In this document: positions 1 to 8,721 of the stretch, piece after piece
Layout of the letters: each line of letters opens with the position of its first letter
How positions within the stretch are numbered: the stretch's first letter is position 1
Assembly: GCA_903821365.1 (NCBI GenBank)
Contig: CAIJKY010000013.1
Location: forward strand, 84,752 to 148,751
Source: an uncultured bacterium
GTDB taxonomy: Bacteria > Patescibacteriota > Saccharimonadia > Saccharimonadales > Saccharimonadaceae
Reading direction: 5' to 3'
DNA length: 64,000 bases
Position numbers and translations under genes: made by a program
Notes under the pieces: generated by a model
What the model saw: only the letters and a program-made list of their open reading frames with translations
The model's database searches: none
What the model was told of the DNA's origin: nothing

Positions 1-1080
1 ATTGGTATGTTCACTTTCATCGCTAAAGACAACCGTAATTTCTATGACTTTAGTAATCATTGCCTTGCCAGTCCTCAATAGGATTGGCACACCCTGCCAG
101 CGCTGATTATTGATTGTTAGACGCAGCGCTGCGTAAGTCTCGACAAACGAATCGGCATTCTCAACTTCGGAGCGATAGCCAACATACTGGCCGCGCACGG
201 CCTGCTCATCAACGTTCTCGCTTGCGATTGGCTCGATGGCCTGCAGCAGCGCCAGCTTCTGTTTATGAATTGCTTCGGACGTAAACGACTCCGGCTCATC
301 CATCGCAACGAGCGCCAGCAGTTGCAATAAGTGACTTTGAATAAGATCGCGTAGTGCACCAGTCTGTTCATAAAAGTCAGCGCGGCCCTCAATGCCGATT
401 GATTCAGCGGCCGTGATCATAACTGATTTAATACTCTCGGTGTTCCATGCCGACTTGAACAGCGGGTTCCTGAAGCGGAAAGTTAACAGATTTTGCGCTG
501 TCTCTTTTGCCAGGTAATGGTCGACTCGATAGAGCTGATCTTCGGTAAAGTGCTGCTCGAGCGCTTGAATAAGCTGCTCTGACGATGCGACATCGTAGCC
601 AAATGGTTTTTCGATCAGTAAGCGTGATGGCATCTGATCATCATGGCGACAGCCTTGTTGCAACCCACTGTTGCCGAGCTTATTGACGACTTCAATAAAG
701 TGTTGCGCGGGCACCGCCAGGTAGAAAAGGCGAGTCATGCATATGCCAGCGGCGTCTTCGGCGTCATCAAGTTTTTCGCGTAGGTGCGCATAATCTTCAT
801 CCCGCGTCATGTCCATGGTAACAATCTCAAAACGAGCTTTTAGTCGAGCAAACACCACCTCGTCGTAGTTTTCGCCAAGTGTTGTCTGTAGTTTTTCGAA
901 TACAGCATCGAGTGTTAGCTCGCGACGCGTGGTGCCGATAACATGAAAAGCATCCGGTAATAATTGATACTTGTCGAGATTGTAGAGCGATGGCAATAAT
1001 TTGCGATTAGCAAGGTCACCCGTTATGCCAAAAATAACGAGCGAGGTCGGCTGTGCAGTCATGGTAGTTTGGTTGCTCAT
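1..1080 (-). CDS. zwf: glucose-6-phosphate 1-dehydrogenase, C-terminus off window
   Basis: Oxidises glucose 6-phosphate to 6-phosphogluconolactone with NAD(P)+, the first step of the oxidative pentose-phosphate branch, in the cytoplasm. The 360 visible codons, translated from the minus strand, show the N-terminal nucleotide-binding motif GITGDLANRKLLP (about residues 18-30) and the active-site motif RVDHYLAKE with its Asp-His-Tyr-x-x-Lys core. The start ATG at 1080-1078 overlaps the gnd stop in an ATGA arrangement, so translation is probably coupled. No stop codon is reached before position 1, so roughly the last quarter of a normal 450-500 residue protein is outside the window. Last gene seen of the sppA-pgl-gnd-zwf operon. 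Family assignment is secure. Confidence 0.95.
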   Translation of the reverse strand, partial: MSNQTTMTAQPTSLVIFGITGDLANRKLLPSLYNLDKYQLLPDAFHVIGTTRRELTLDAVFEKLQTTLGENYDEVVFARLKARFEIVTMDMTRDEDYAHLREKLDDAEDAAGICMTRLFYLAVPAQHFIEVVNKLGNSGLQQGCRHDDQMPSRLLIEKPFGYDVASSEQLIQALEQHFTEDQLYRVDHYLAKETAQNLLTFRFRNPLFKSAWNTESIKSVMITAAESIGIEGRADFYEQTGALRDLIQSHLLQLLALVAMDEPESFTSEAIHKQKLALLQAIEPIASENVDEQAVRGQYVGYRSEVENADSFVETYAALRLTINNQRWQGVPILLRTGKAMITKVIEITVVFSDESEHTN

Positions 1081-1979
1081 TGTTTGTTAATCGCGTGGCC
1101 ACCGAAGCCATTACGGGTTGCTGCAAGTAATTTGGTACCAAAGTTGACATCTCCATTTTGTGACGCGACGCGGACTGCAAGCGACGCTTCGATAACCGGC
1201 ATGGCAATGTTCTGTGCCTGAGCGGTCTCCAGTGTCCAGCGTGCCTCGCCAGACTCAGCGATATAGCCCTCGATACCCTCAAGTTGCGGATTTGCTGCAA
1301 GCTCGGACTGCATAATTGCATTCAGTGAACTTGTCACGATACTGCCGTGCTGCCAAACGGCCGCAAGCGCCGCGAGATCGACTCCAGGATAGTCTTTGCC
1401 GTCCTTTAGCAATCGATAGCCCTCGGCGTAGGCCTGCATCATGCCGTATTCGATACCATTGTGAATCATTTTAACGTAGTGGCCTGCTCCGGTTGGTCCA
1501 AAATGACCGTAGCCACCTGGCTGCGAAAGAGTTATGAGGAGTGGCTCAATTACGGCATAGGCTTCATCGGTGCCGCCTGCCATCGTGCAGTAGCCATGTT
1601 CCAAGCCCATAATGCCACCACTTGTACCAACATCCACCATGGTAATGCCAAGCTCGGCGCAGCGCGCAGCACGACGACGTGTATTGCGGTAGTCCGAATT
1701 ACCACCGTCGACGATAATACTACCGGGTTGCAATGTCGGCAGTAAGCTATCGAGCTCTTCGTCAACTTTGTGGGCGGCAATCATCAGCCAAATGAGTGTT
1801 GGCGCCGGCAATAGCTCAGCAAGCTTGGTTGAAGCCTCAGCGCTAGTTGCTCCTTCGGCGACTGCAGCGTCAATGTTCTCTTGGTGATGGTCAACAACAA
1901 CAATTTCGTGCCCACCGCGTTGTAAACGAATTACCATTGGTAACCCCATTTTTCCTAATCCAACAAATCCTAATTTCAT
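1077..1979 (-). CDS. gnd: 6-phosphogluconate dehydrogenase (decarboxylating), short NAD-type
   Basis: Converts 6-phosphogluconate to ribulose 5-phosphate, CO2 and NAD(P)H. The 300-aa protein begins with a Rossmann motif GLGKMGLPM (residues 6-14), has the family signature GTSGGIMGLEHGYCTMAGG in the middle and the catalytic Lys/Asn stretch GHYVKMIHNGIEYGMMQ. At 300 residues it belongs to the short form, which in characterised members is tetrameric and often NAD-dependent; the long form is about 470 residues. It overlaps pgl upstream and zwf downstream by four bases (ATGA in both cases), so the three enzymes are made from one coupled message. Cofactor preference is inferred from length class only. 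Confidence 0.94.
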   Translation of the reverse strand: MKLGFVGLGKMGLPMVIRLQRGGHEIVVVDHHQENIDAAVAEGATSAEASTKLAELLPAPTLIWLMIAAHKVDEELDSLLPTLQPGSIIVDGGNSDYRNTRRRAARCAELGITMVDVGTSGGIMGLEHGYCTMAGGTDEAYAVIEPLLITLSQPGGYGHFGPTGAGHYVKMIHNGIEYGMMQAYAEGYRLLKDGKDYPGVDLAALAAVWQHGSIVTSSLNAIMQSELAANPQLEGIEGYIAESGEARWTLETAQAQNIAMPVIEASLAVRVASQNGDVNFGTKLLAATRNGFGGHAINKQ

Positions 1980-2671
1980 GCGTGTGTCTCTTTCGTATTA
2001 ATGTGGTCGTTATAGATAATCGCTCGCTTGGCAGCCTTCAATGCTTGCGCTGGCTGCTTGGCGAAGCTTATATCTTTTTGCAAATCTTGTAATGCCGGCT
2101 CTTTGTCTGCACCAACAGCGTAGCCTACGGCCAGATCGAGACGAGCAATCGCTGGCTGCGTCATAGTGATACGTTGATAATCTGGCCCTTGAAATCCCGC
2201 AACAAGCGCCTTGCTCTTGAGCGCTGCGCTGTCCGGCAACAGACCAGCCGTATGTCCATCTTTGCCTATACCGAATAGTCCGACTGAAAAAGCACTTTCT
2301 GAGAGTACCTTTTCAAGCAGTGCATCGTACTTAGTGATGACTGTTTCAAAATCATCATCACCAAGCATTGGCATGCAAACAAACTTTGATGCCTCAAAGC
2401 CAGATTCAAGGAGATACCGCCAGTTAGCGTCAGGGTGATTGGGTAGGCCGTATCGTTCGTCTACCTGCAGCACAAGTAGTTTCTTGGTTGCCGGTATCTG
2501 TGCCGAGACTTTTGCCGCCACCAAAGCCGCCGAGCCACCCGACACGAACCACACTGCGCGCGATCCAGCCTCTATCACTAATGCTAGCTCACGAGCCAAT
2601 AGCTTAACAGCGTCGTCAAACGGGTGGTCTGACGCAACAAACTGCAGCTGATGGATTGGCGTAACTGCCAT
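1976..2671 (-). CDS. pgl: 6-phosphogluconolactonase
   Basis: Hydrolyses 6-phosphogluconolactone, linking zwf and gnd. The 231-aa protein has the glucosamine-6-phosphate isomerase/6PGL fold features: the phosphate-binding segment VWFVSGGSAALVAA (about residues 41-54), DERYGLPNHPDANWR and the FGIGKDGHTAGLLP motif typical of this family. The stop overlaps the gnd start (ATGA). It starts 4 bases after the end of sppA, which places it in the same transcript. Usual family length is 230-260 residues, so the gene is complete. Confidence 0.93.
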   Translation of the reverse strand: MAVTPIHQLQFVASDHPFDDAVKLLARELALVIEAGSRAVWFVSGGSAALVAAKVSAQIPATKKLLVLQVDERYGLPNHPDANWRYLLESGFEASKFVCMPMLGDDDFETVITKYDALLEKVLSESAFSVGLFGIGKDGHTAGLLPDSAALKSKALVAGFQGPDYQRITMTQPAIARLDLAVGYAVGADKEPALQDLQKDISFAKQPAQALKAAKRAIIYNDHINTKETHA

Positions 2672-2675
2672 AGTC

Positions 2676-3893
2676 TTATTTTGCCTTACAGAGTTGCATT
2701 AAGTCGCCATGATAGGCAAGCGGTGTCGAAACACTACTACAAACACCTGGCAATGCACTACTTGCACTTGTCTGCGCGCTTGCAGCCGGCTTGCCACCCA
2801 AGAATTTCGCAGAGAAACTGTCCCAAGGGTTGCTTGCACTTGGCGCATCACGCACTACCTCGTACTCACCCCACTTGAGATGCGCTGCTTCTGCGAGTTG
2901 GTTATACGCTTGTTCACGACTCGCAACGCCGTCGATCAGTTTTCGCTTCAGCGCGCCGTCTTCGCCATATAAGTGTGCGCCAATGGAGTCGCGAATTGTG
3001 CTCTCACTAATACCACGACGCTCTGCCACATGCTTAACGAACTGTTCATAGTTATCGTTAACGCTTTCTTGGAGCACTGCGACTTCTTTGTCAGTTAAAC
3101 GACGGTATGGGTTGCCCGCATCTTTGCCTTCGCCTGCAGTAATGTACGTCTCTTCAATCCCACCCTGTGTCACAACACCACCACCGAGCAAGCCACCGTC
3201 AACGGCAGTCGGATTATTGTAATAGGTAAATGGTCCGTAAATCACCCCAATACTACCCGTACCGGTGCCAGCATCAGCAAGAATTTTATCCGTTTCGACT
3301 GCAGCCCAATATGCACCCGACGCCGCCAGGCCTTGCACATGCGCATACACCGGCTTTTTTGTCGCTGCACGATACTGCTCGATCCCATCGCTAATCGCTT
3401 TTGCGCCAAAGATTGTGCCACCAGGCGAATCAATCTCGAGTATGATACCGTCATATTTCTCATCGATGGCTTTCAGCAAGCGATTTTTAACATCATAACC
3501 GTACACCGAAGACTGTGCACCGAACAAACTGCCGATACCACCACTCCCACTGTCATCACTACTCCCCTCAATTGGGCCAGTTAGTCGCAGTGACAGTAGC
3601 TTGTGCGATGCACCCTCTTTTCCATAAACAACGTCACCGCTCGTCCCACCTGATGAGGCAAATGCTGCTGCCCCAACAATCGCAATGCCGATAAACAACA
3701 GAATAATTGATAGATTGGTCCAAAAACCAATGACAAACGTCGCGACCGACGTCACCACTGCAGTGCTTGATGCGAGTTTTAACTGCTTCTTAAAAAAAGA
3801 GTCGGGCTTTGGTGGCAACGGTGCTGCACGCGGTGGTTCAAATTTTTGGTGATGTTCGTGATTGGGTTGTGGGCCGTGCGGTGTATTGGTCAT
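2676..3893 (-). CDS. sppA: signal peptide peptidase SppA-type S49 membrane protease
   Basis: Membrane-bound serine protease thought to degrade remnant signal peptides. The 405-aa protein has a proline-rich cytoplasmic N-terminus, one or two hydrophobic segments at about residues 45-82, and a single S49 domain: DSPGGTIFGAKA for the oxyanion region, the Ser nucleophile in GLAASGAYWAA and the candidate general-base Lys in the ALKRKLIDG stretch. Single-domain architecture as in Bacillus-type SppA rather than the tandem E. coli form. First gene of the operon with pgl, gnd and zwf, an unusual partnership with no obvious functional link. A TATAAT box on the minus strand at 3921-3926 is the likely promoter. 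Confidence 0.9.
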   Translation of the reverse strand: MTNTPHGPQPNHEHHQKFEPPRAAPLPPKPDSFFKKQLKLASSTAVVTSVATFVIGFWTNLSIILLFIGIAIVGAAAFASSGGTSGDVVYGKEGASHKLLSLRLTGPIEGSSDDSGSGGIGSLFGAQSSVYGYDVKNRLLKAIDEKYDGIILEIDSPGGTIFGAKAISDGIEQYRAATKKPVYAHVQGLAASGAYWAAVETDKILADAGTGTGSIGVIYGPFTYYNNPTAVDGGLLGGGVVTQGGIEETYITAGEGKDAGNPYRRLTDKEVAVLQESVNDNYEQFVKHVAERRGISESTIRDSIGAHLYGEDGALKRKLIDGVASREQAYNQLAEAAHLKWGEYEVVRDAPSASNPWDSFSAKFLGGKPAASAQTSASSALPGVCSSVSTPLAYHGDLMQLCKAK

Positions 3894-3918
3894 GCTGTCT
3901 GTTTTCCTATTACTTTAT

Positions 3919-4012
3919 ATCTAATTATACGCGTAGATGTTATATTTTTGTGAAATGTTTGCATATATCATATGAACATTTTATTATACCCTTGTTGACA
4001 ACGTTTCGAGAG
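3919..4012. promoter_or_regulatory. divergent promoter region between sppA and the GC-rich orphan
   Basis: On the minus strand CGTATAATTAG supplies a perfect -10 hexamer for sppA (3921-3926). On the plus strand the AT-rich stretch ending TTATTATACCC (about 3980-3991) followed by a GAGAGGAG ribosome site at 4008-4015 serves the gene starting at 4021. No convincing -35 boxes could be fixed for either direction. Confidence 0.5.
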
Positions 4013-4020
4013 GAGCCACA

Positions 4021-4380
4021 ATGTCTGGCCCGACTTCCAACCGCGAACACAAAGGAAGCAAGCAGCCTGGCCCAGTAGAAGCTGCTGCCCTCGCCCTGCT
4101 CGAAGAGCTCGGCTGGGACGGGCAGCGCCTGGAGGCTTTCGCAGGTTTCGCCAGTGCCGATGAGTGGAATGCACTCGGATTACGGCAGCCCGATGGCAAA
4201 CCGCGCAGGATGTCAGGTGGCTACGTCACATTCGATTCGGCCGTTGCAATCCTGCGGCCCGCCGGAATATCAGGAGACCGACAGGCCATCCTGTCCGCGC
4301 TCAATCAACGCGTCCGCGAAGCCGCGACCAGAATGCTCGATGAGCGCGACGCACGTACCGCCAGCCGCAAGTCGCAGTAG
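4021..4380 (+). CDS. GC-rich orphan protein, 119 aa, unknown function
   Basis: No family recognised. The product is hydrophilic, with a poly-Ala/Leu helix near residues 25-33 (AAALALLEELGWDGQR) and basic C-terminus; no membrane segment, no signal peptide, no metal-binding cysteines. Base composition is clearly more GC-rich than the neighbouring genes and third positions are dominated by G/C, unlike sppA or the protease operon. It has its own ribosome site (GAGAGGAG, 6 nt before ATG) and ends in its own GC-rich hairpin at 4409-4434, so it forms a self-contained cassette inserted between sppA and tRNA-Met. Recent acquisition from a GC-rich donor is an inference; see the cassettes near 17.2, 19.9 and 62.2 kb. 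Confidence 0.7.
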   Translation: MSGPTSNREHKGSKQPGPVEAAALALLEELGWDGQRLEAFAGFASADEWNALGLRQPDGKPRRMSGGYVTFDSAVAILRPAGISGDRQAILSALNQRVREAATRMLDERDARTASRKSQ

Positions 4381-4408
4381 AGCAGTCGCACAGCAGCAAA
4401 AGGCGCCC

Positions 4409-4434
4409 GAGGCCCCGCCGAAAAATAGGGCCTC
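4409..4434 (+). terminator. GC-rich hairpin after the 119-aa orphan
   Basis: GAGGCCC and GGGCCTC form a perfect 7-bp stem around a 12-nt loop, 29 bases after the stop codon. There is no following T-run, so it is an imperfect intrinsic terminator or a 3'-end stabilising hairpin. Confidence 0.5.
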
Positions 4435-4467
4435 ACTTACCACACTCTAGAAATCTATTGCGTGTCC

Positions 4468-4476
4468 TGCTATAAT
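4468..4476 (+). promoter_or_regulatory. extended -10 promoter for tRNA-Met
   Basis: TGC followed by TATAAT gives an extended -10 element 40 bases before the tRNA. A short hairpin, GTTGC-AA-GCAAC, lies between promoter and tRNA and would be in the precursor leader. Confidence 0.6.
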
Positions 4477-4516
4477 CACCGCTGTTGCAAGCAACAAAAT
4501 GCAATCAATACTATAT

Positions 4517-4593
4517 GGCAGCGTAGCTCAGCTGGTTAGAGCGCAGGACTCATAAGCCTGAGGTCACAAGTTCAAGCCTTGTCGCTGCTACCA
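4517..4593 (+). tRNA. tRNA-Met (CAU), elongator type
   Basis: Cloverleaf of 77 nt with encoded CCA: acceptor GGCAGCG/CGCTGCT (first pair G-U), D-stem GCTC/GAGC, anticodon loop CTCATAA, T-loop TTCAAGC. The anticodon stem CAGGA/GCCTG has an A-G mismatch next to the loop. The overall sequence resembles bacterial elongator tRNA-Met, in contrast to the initiator at 16.3 kb and the tRNA-Ile2-like gene at 17.1 kb that share the CAU anticodon. The elongator identity is inferred from this resemblance. Confidence 0.92.
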
Positions 4594-4648
4594 TGTTGTA
4601 TTGACTGAAGGAACGGCTTTTATGGCCGTTCTTTTATATTGAGAAGAT

Positions 4649-5383
4649 TTACTTGAACGAGATTGTTTTAAACATTGTATCGACCACATCTTTAGTGATT
4701 GCATCTTTTAGTACACAAGTAAAAATATATCTATTTTTTACACCATCGACGAAATACTTAACATCTTCTGTTTTCTTATCACTGTCTGCGTTTCTATCTG
4801 TTGATGCGTATCGCACAGCCTTAACCCCGTTAAAAGTAAATTCATCTTTTTCATAGATGTTGTGCCAAGAACGATTAGCAGTGGGGTCGATTTTACCATC
4901 ATCGCCACTGTTCGTGCGCTCATAAGACTCTGTAAGCTGTACAAATGAATCATCAGAAGACCCTAACCCACAGTAGCCACTATTAGGATCAGACTGATCT
5001 CCAATGACAAATCCATAGTTTTTTGCGTTGCCGTTTGTGTCTATATTTGCAGTACTTTGCACCTTTATGTTTGCGGGCGCGGAGACTGTCATGGCTTTAT
5101 CATATGATTCATGATCATCCCATCCCACAGGAGTCGCAGAGCTTTCAATCACTTCCACATGGTCAACCTTGGGTATATTAGATTGTGTCGAGGCTTTGTT
5201 GCGCACAGGAGTCTGGTGCACTGGTGGCACAAGTTGAGTTTTCTGAGTAACATTTTGGCGAGTAACAATAAATCCTACTGTAGACGCGATGATGAGCAGA
5301 GATAAGCTGTAAAGAATTGTAATTATTACGTGTTTTTTCATGAAGTGGTTACGGCAATCTTTCCAGTTATCAGTGTAAGACAT
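4649..5383 (-). CDS. membrane-anchored extracytoplasmic protein, paralogue A
   Basis: 244 aa if read from the ATG at 5383; an internal ATG (codon 15, MKKHVIITILYS) is an alternative start and neither has a clear ribosome site. One hydrophobic segment at about residues 19-40 is followed by a polar domain that should be outside the cell. The C-terminal two thirds match the product of the upstream gene (5390-6109): both contain GSCG/GYCG-like cysteine motifs, the block YE-TNSGDDG, RSW-NIY-K-FTFNG and end in VDTMFK-SF. So this is a tandem duplication. Third gene of the protease operon. Function unknown; the fold could resemble PsbP-like or lipoprotein domains, but I cannot show that. Confidence 0.75.
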   Translation of the reverse strand: MSYTDNWKDCRNHFMKKHVIITILYSLSLLIIASTVGFIVTRQNVTQKTQLVPPVHQTPVRNKASTQSNIPKVDHVEVIESSATPVGWDDHESYDKAMTVSAPANIKVQSTANIDTNGNAKNYGFVIGDQSDPNSGYCGLGSSDDSFVQLTESYERTNSGDDGKIDPTANRSWHNIYEKDEFTFNGVKAVRYASTDRNADSDKKTEDVKYFVDGVKNRYIFTCVLKDAITKDVVDTMFKTISFK

Positions 5384-5389
5384 AGTTAA

Positions 5390-6109
5390 TTAATTGAAAG
5401 ATGCACTCTTGAACATAGTGTCTACAGTTGTCTCGTCAAGGTTACCCATCAAAGTACACGTTAACACATATCTTTTGTCACCACTATCAACAAAGTACTT
5501 AGTCTCATATACTCGTTTTTCACTGTCTGCATTGCGTTCAGTTGTGCCGTATTTTATGACTTTGTCGCCGTTGAAAGTAAACTTCTCTTTTTTATAAATA
5601 TTGATCCATGATCGATTGATATTTTGATCTATCCTGCCATCATCACCAGAATTAGTTTTTTCATATTCTTCAATTAAGGATTGCATTAACACCTTCGACG
5701 TACCCATGCCGCACGATCCATTCGCTGTATCCCCTCTGTCTCCAATAGTTAAGCCGTAGCTTTCGACTGAGCCTTTTACGTCGTAAAGTGTTATCGGCGT
5801 GACTTTGACTGAAGGTGGAGCCGAAAGTGCCACTCCTGCCATGTCAGACTGATAAGCCATCCATCCGGCAGGGGCAGGCTGAGTTGACACGCTACCTAGA
5901 TCCTTAGCAGCGGCAATGTCCGCTACAGACGGTGCCGTGGAGGTCTTACGAGATTGACTAGTCCCAGAGTCGGCTCCTTTCTCTGCTGGAGTGCCACTTG
6001 GGGTGTTGTGTTTTTCAAAAAGATTCACAAGCGCCAGGATAACAAGAATTGAAGAAATTAAATAAATTATAATTAGTTTAGTATTTCTAATAGTTGGTAT
6101 ATTTTTCAC
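5390..6109 (-). CDS. membrane-anchored extracytoplasmic protein, paralogue B
   Basis: I place the start at the GTG at 6109 (protein VKNIPTIRNTKLIIIYLI...), 239 aa: it has AAGGTAAGG 9-14 nt upstream, lies 16 nt after the protease stop, and puts the single membrane helix (about residues 12-32) at the N-terminus like its paralogue. The reading frame stays open further upstream, inside the protease gene, but that extension would overlap 200 bp of a clear coding region. The outer domain shares the same conserved blocks as the downstream paralogue (NSGDDG, RSW-NIYKKEKFTFNG, VDTMFK). Two conserved cysteines could form a disulfide. Function unknown; co-transcription with a secreted protease suggests an accessory or cell-surface role. 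Confidence 0.72.
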   Translation of the reverse strand: MKNIPTIRNTKLIIIYLISSILVILALVNLFEKHNTPSGTPAEKGADSGTSQSRKTSTAPSVADIAAAKDLGSVSTQPAPAGWMAYQSDMAGVALSAPPSVKVTPITLYDVKGSVESYGLTIGDRGDTANGSCGMGTSKVLMQSLIEEYEKTNSGDDGRIDQNINRSWINIYKKEKFTFNGDKVIKYGTTERNADSEKRVYETKYFVDSGDKRYVLTCTLMGNLDETTVDTMFKSASFN

Positions 6110-6125
6110 AAAAATGATCCTTACC

Positions 6126-8627
6126 TTAATAGCATACCACTCCACAAGGTGCAGTTGGGTCGTTGAATATGTACATATAAACTTTCTGCTTGCTAAAATC
6201 TGAAATTCCGCGATTTTGAATAGCAAACCAGTCGTCGTGGTCTCCTGCGCCATGGGTGCCATCTGAGTAGCCAACTTGTAGCTGGCCAACATATGGGAAA
6301 ATACTTTCCACATAGCTGTCCGCTGCATTAAGGACCGCGTAGTGCATAAGACTTAAATAGTTACCGTGCAATAAAGCGTCATCGTTTTTATCTATTTTTT
6401 CAGACACACAACCCGGCGACTGGAGTATATAATTAGACGTATCGGATAAACACAGCTCGTGACCGAGTTCGTGCATTATTATCTTGCTGAGTAAATTGTC
6501 CCGATCGACATCACTCTCCGCTGAGCATTCTGCCGCCAAGCCAGCTGCGACCAACGTGTCATCATCTCCTGCTATGGTATTTCCATAAACTCCGTCGCTA
6601 CAACCACCATCAGTTATTTTATTTGCAAGCAATAAATACCTCCAGACCCCGTAGCGATAATTATGGCTGTATTGAGAGATTCGGTTTTTCTGCGAATCAC
6701 CTCGCTTGTAGTCAAGTAAACTAACGGCATTGTTAATTTCGTTCTCATCAGTAAGAGGTACTTTATCTCTTCCATAATAAGGCACCGAATTCCCACCCCC
6801 ATAATTACCAATATCATCATTTGGCCCAGCTTTGTCATCATTGCCAAGTGGCAAATACCCCGTATCAAAATGCACTTTTATATTCTTAGCCGCAAAAGCG
6901 TGGACAATCGGTGCAAGCTGATTCTTAGTCGGCTGCGACGTGTAATAGCCGTTTCCATTGTTATCACCCGGCTTCGTAACATAATCTGTTTCGATAAAAA
7001 TATCTTTTTGTAGAGGATTAGGATATGCACACTGCGTTTGCGCGTTATTGCAAAATGTCTCCTGCCGTAGTGGATTGCTCGTTGACTCAATTAAATCGTT
7101 GAGGCCATCATTATCAGTGTCAGGATTAGTATCTAAAGTCCCCTGCGCTTGCTCGGCATCAAAACTAAGCCCATCATGATCATAATCGGTGTCTGCAGCA
7201 CTGTGGATATCCGCCAGCACCTCGTTACGTGGATACTGATCTGAGTTTCCATTGTCAAAAATGTTAGTCGCCGATGTGCCTGTTTGCGAACAAGAGGTGT
7301 TGCTAATATAGTTTGGGTACTGACACAATGTCAGCTGTACCCCACCGTTGTAAAGCCCTAGCCTATTCAGCGTTGCGTACTTCTTGCCGTTAGGAGTATT
7401 GAGCGTATCCGTGTTAAATAGCATTGTCACCACGCCAGACGGAGTAATTTTTCGTAAAGCAATATCTTTAACAGTAGCGTAATAATTTTGCACCTTAGAG
7501 GCGACATAGGCATTCCCCGCCCCATCAACCTGCGGAATATAGCTATACACGTTATTGTATTGGCTAAATCCTTGATTCAGATCGACGGAATACGCTTGGG
7601 TGCCTGTGAGTGAATATTTTACGAGAACGTCATCATCCGTGTTCGGGCCCGTGTTGCTTCCGCCTATCGTCACGAGGCCATCAGGAGCGACCTTCATCGC
7701 ACTCACCTTATAGGCTTGCCCAGAGTCGATTACATGACAGCTTGCGTCGTCGTTAATATATAAAATTGAAGCAATGCCCAGACAGTTATCGCCTGACCCG
7801 GTCGAAGCTCCTTGTACAATTTCGTTTTCATTGATGCGGACATAAATTCTGCCAGTGTTATCACCAACTGCATCAATAATATGTTGGCCTGAATCAGGTG
7901 CCATGGTTTTAGTAACTATTGGCAAACTCTTGCCGTAGCGATCAAACTGTTTAATTTGCTTTCCGTCGAGCACTGCGAAACCATTGGCGGTAGGAAAAAT
8001 ATGATCAAACTGTGCGCTTCCGCCTGGGTCGCCACTCTCAAGCGAAATCGGCTCAAAACGGTTTTGCCCATCGGCAGCATTAACGGCGTACAACTTATTT
8101 GTTGGCTGCGCGCAACCACTCGGTGCATAGGCGATAAAATAAAGCGTGTTGTCATAGCCAAGCGTTGGATAGGCAATAGTTGCAAGATTGTTTGGCGCAT
8201 CTGCACCAACACACGCTTCGGGGTGAACCTCCCAAGTCATTGTGTTGTTCTTTTGCGCAATCAGGCGCTTATTAAATCCTTGCGGTGTGTACTTAATTTG
8301 ATATGCAAATAATGTACTATCGGCGCCAGGTGTCATGCCGATCACACTACAGTATGGTGCGTACCAATCATTGCTTGTCTGTCGGACAAATGAGTTGGCT
8401 AGAACACCCGCAGCGTTGCGAGTTGCAGCGTATGTCGCAGGGTACCCATTGGCATACTCACAATTAGCTTGCGTAAAACTGCCGTCATGATGTGCGTACG
8501 TGTAGTCAGGGAGCATTGGGCTGGTGTCAATGTTTGCCGCGGCATTTACCGTCGTCACATACCCTACGCTCACCACGATCGACAATACCGCACCGCCCAC
8601 AAGATTCCTCACCCAATTTTTACTCAT
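6126..8627 (-). CDS. secreted metzincin-like zinc metalloprotease with TSP3-type repeats
   Basis: 833 aa. An N-terminal signal peptide (basic MSKNWVRN, hydrophobic core, A-A cleavage near residue 30) sends it out of the cell. Residues about 40-450 look like a beta-propeller-like region of repeated strands with GN-YVAS/VTIGGS motifs. At about 475-510 come calcium-binding repeats of the thrombospondin type 3 kind (DYDHDGLSFDAE, PDTDNDGLNDLIE). The zinc site HELGHELCLSD lies near residues 716-726, and a Met-turn SLMHY follows about 34 residues later; HExxH plus Asp as third ligand and a Met-turn are metzincin traits, with Cys where Gly is usual. Ribosome site AAGGA before the ATG. First gene of an operon with two paralogous anchored proteins. 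Confidence 0.85.
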   Translation of the reverse strand: MSKNWVRNLVGGAVLSIVVSVGYVTTVNAAANIDTSPMLPDYTYAHHDGSFTQANCEYANGYPATYAATRNAAGVLANSFVRQTSNDWYAPYCSVIGMTPGADSTLFAYQIKYTPQGFNKRLIAQKNNTMTWEVHPEACVGADAPNNLATIAYPTLGYDNTLYFIAYAPSGCAQPTNKLYAVNAADGQNRFEPISLESGDPGGSAQFDHIFPTANGFAVLDGKQIKQFDRYGKSLPIVTKTMAPDSGQHIIDAVGDNTGRIYVRINENEIVQGASTGSGDNCLGIASILYINDDASCHVIDSGQAYKVSAMKVAPDGLVTIGGSNTGPNTDDDVLVKYSLTGTQAYSVDLNQGFSQYNNVYSYIPQVDGAGNAYVASKVQNYYATVKDIALRKITPSGVVTMLFNTDTLNTPNGKKYATLNRLGLYNGGVQLTLCQYPNYISNTSCSQTGTSATNIFDNGNSDQYPRNEVLADIHSAADTDYDHDGLSFDAEQAQGTLDTNPDTDNDGLNDLIESTSNPLRQETFCNNAQTQCAYPNPLQKDIFIETDYVTKPGDNNGNGYYTSQPTKNQLAPIVHAFAAKNIKVHFDTGYLPLGNDDKAGPNDDIGNYGGGNSVPYYGRDKVPLTDENEINNAVSLLDYKRGDSQKNRISQYSHNYRYGVWRYLLLANKITDGGCSDGVYGNTIAGDDDTLVAAGLAAECSAESDVDRDNLLSKIIMHELGHELCLSDTSNYILQSPGCVSEKIDKNDDALLHGNYLSLMHYAVLNAADSYVESIFPYVGQLQVGYSDGTHGAGDHDDWFAIQNRGISDFSKQKVYMYIFNDPTAPCGVVCY

Positions 8628-8708
8628 CGCTGCACGATCCTTTTTGTTGTGATATTAGCTTTATCTTAAATATATCATAAGCATTATCCGAAACAGCCCG
8701 CCCAATGT

Positions 8709-8714
8709 TAGAAT
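8709..8714 (+). promoter_or_regulatory. -10 box of a leaderless Nudix transcript
   Basis: TAGAAT ends 7 nt before the ATG at 8722, so transcription should begin at or next to the start codon. No ribosome site fits in the gap. Confidence 0.55.
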
Positions 8715-8721
8715 AAGCATT

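Noticed and set aside
1461..1745. Plus-strand frame opposite gnd
   Set aside because: Antisense shadow of a well conserved enzyme gene; rich in Cys/His/Trp as expected for noise.
6110..6328. N-terminal extension of paralogue B reaching into the protease gene
   Set aside because: It would overlap about 200 bp of clear protease coding sequence including the conserved C-terminus; the GTG at 6109 has a ribosome site and puts the membrane helix at the N-terminus.
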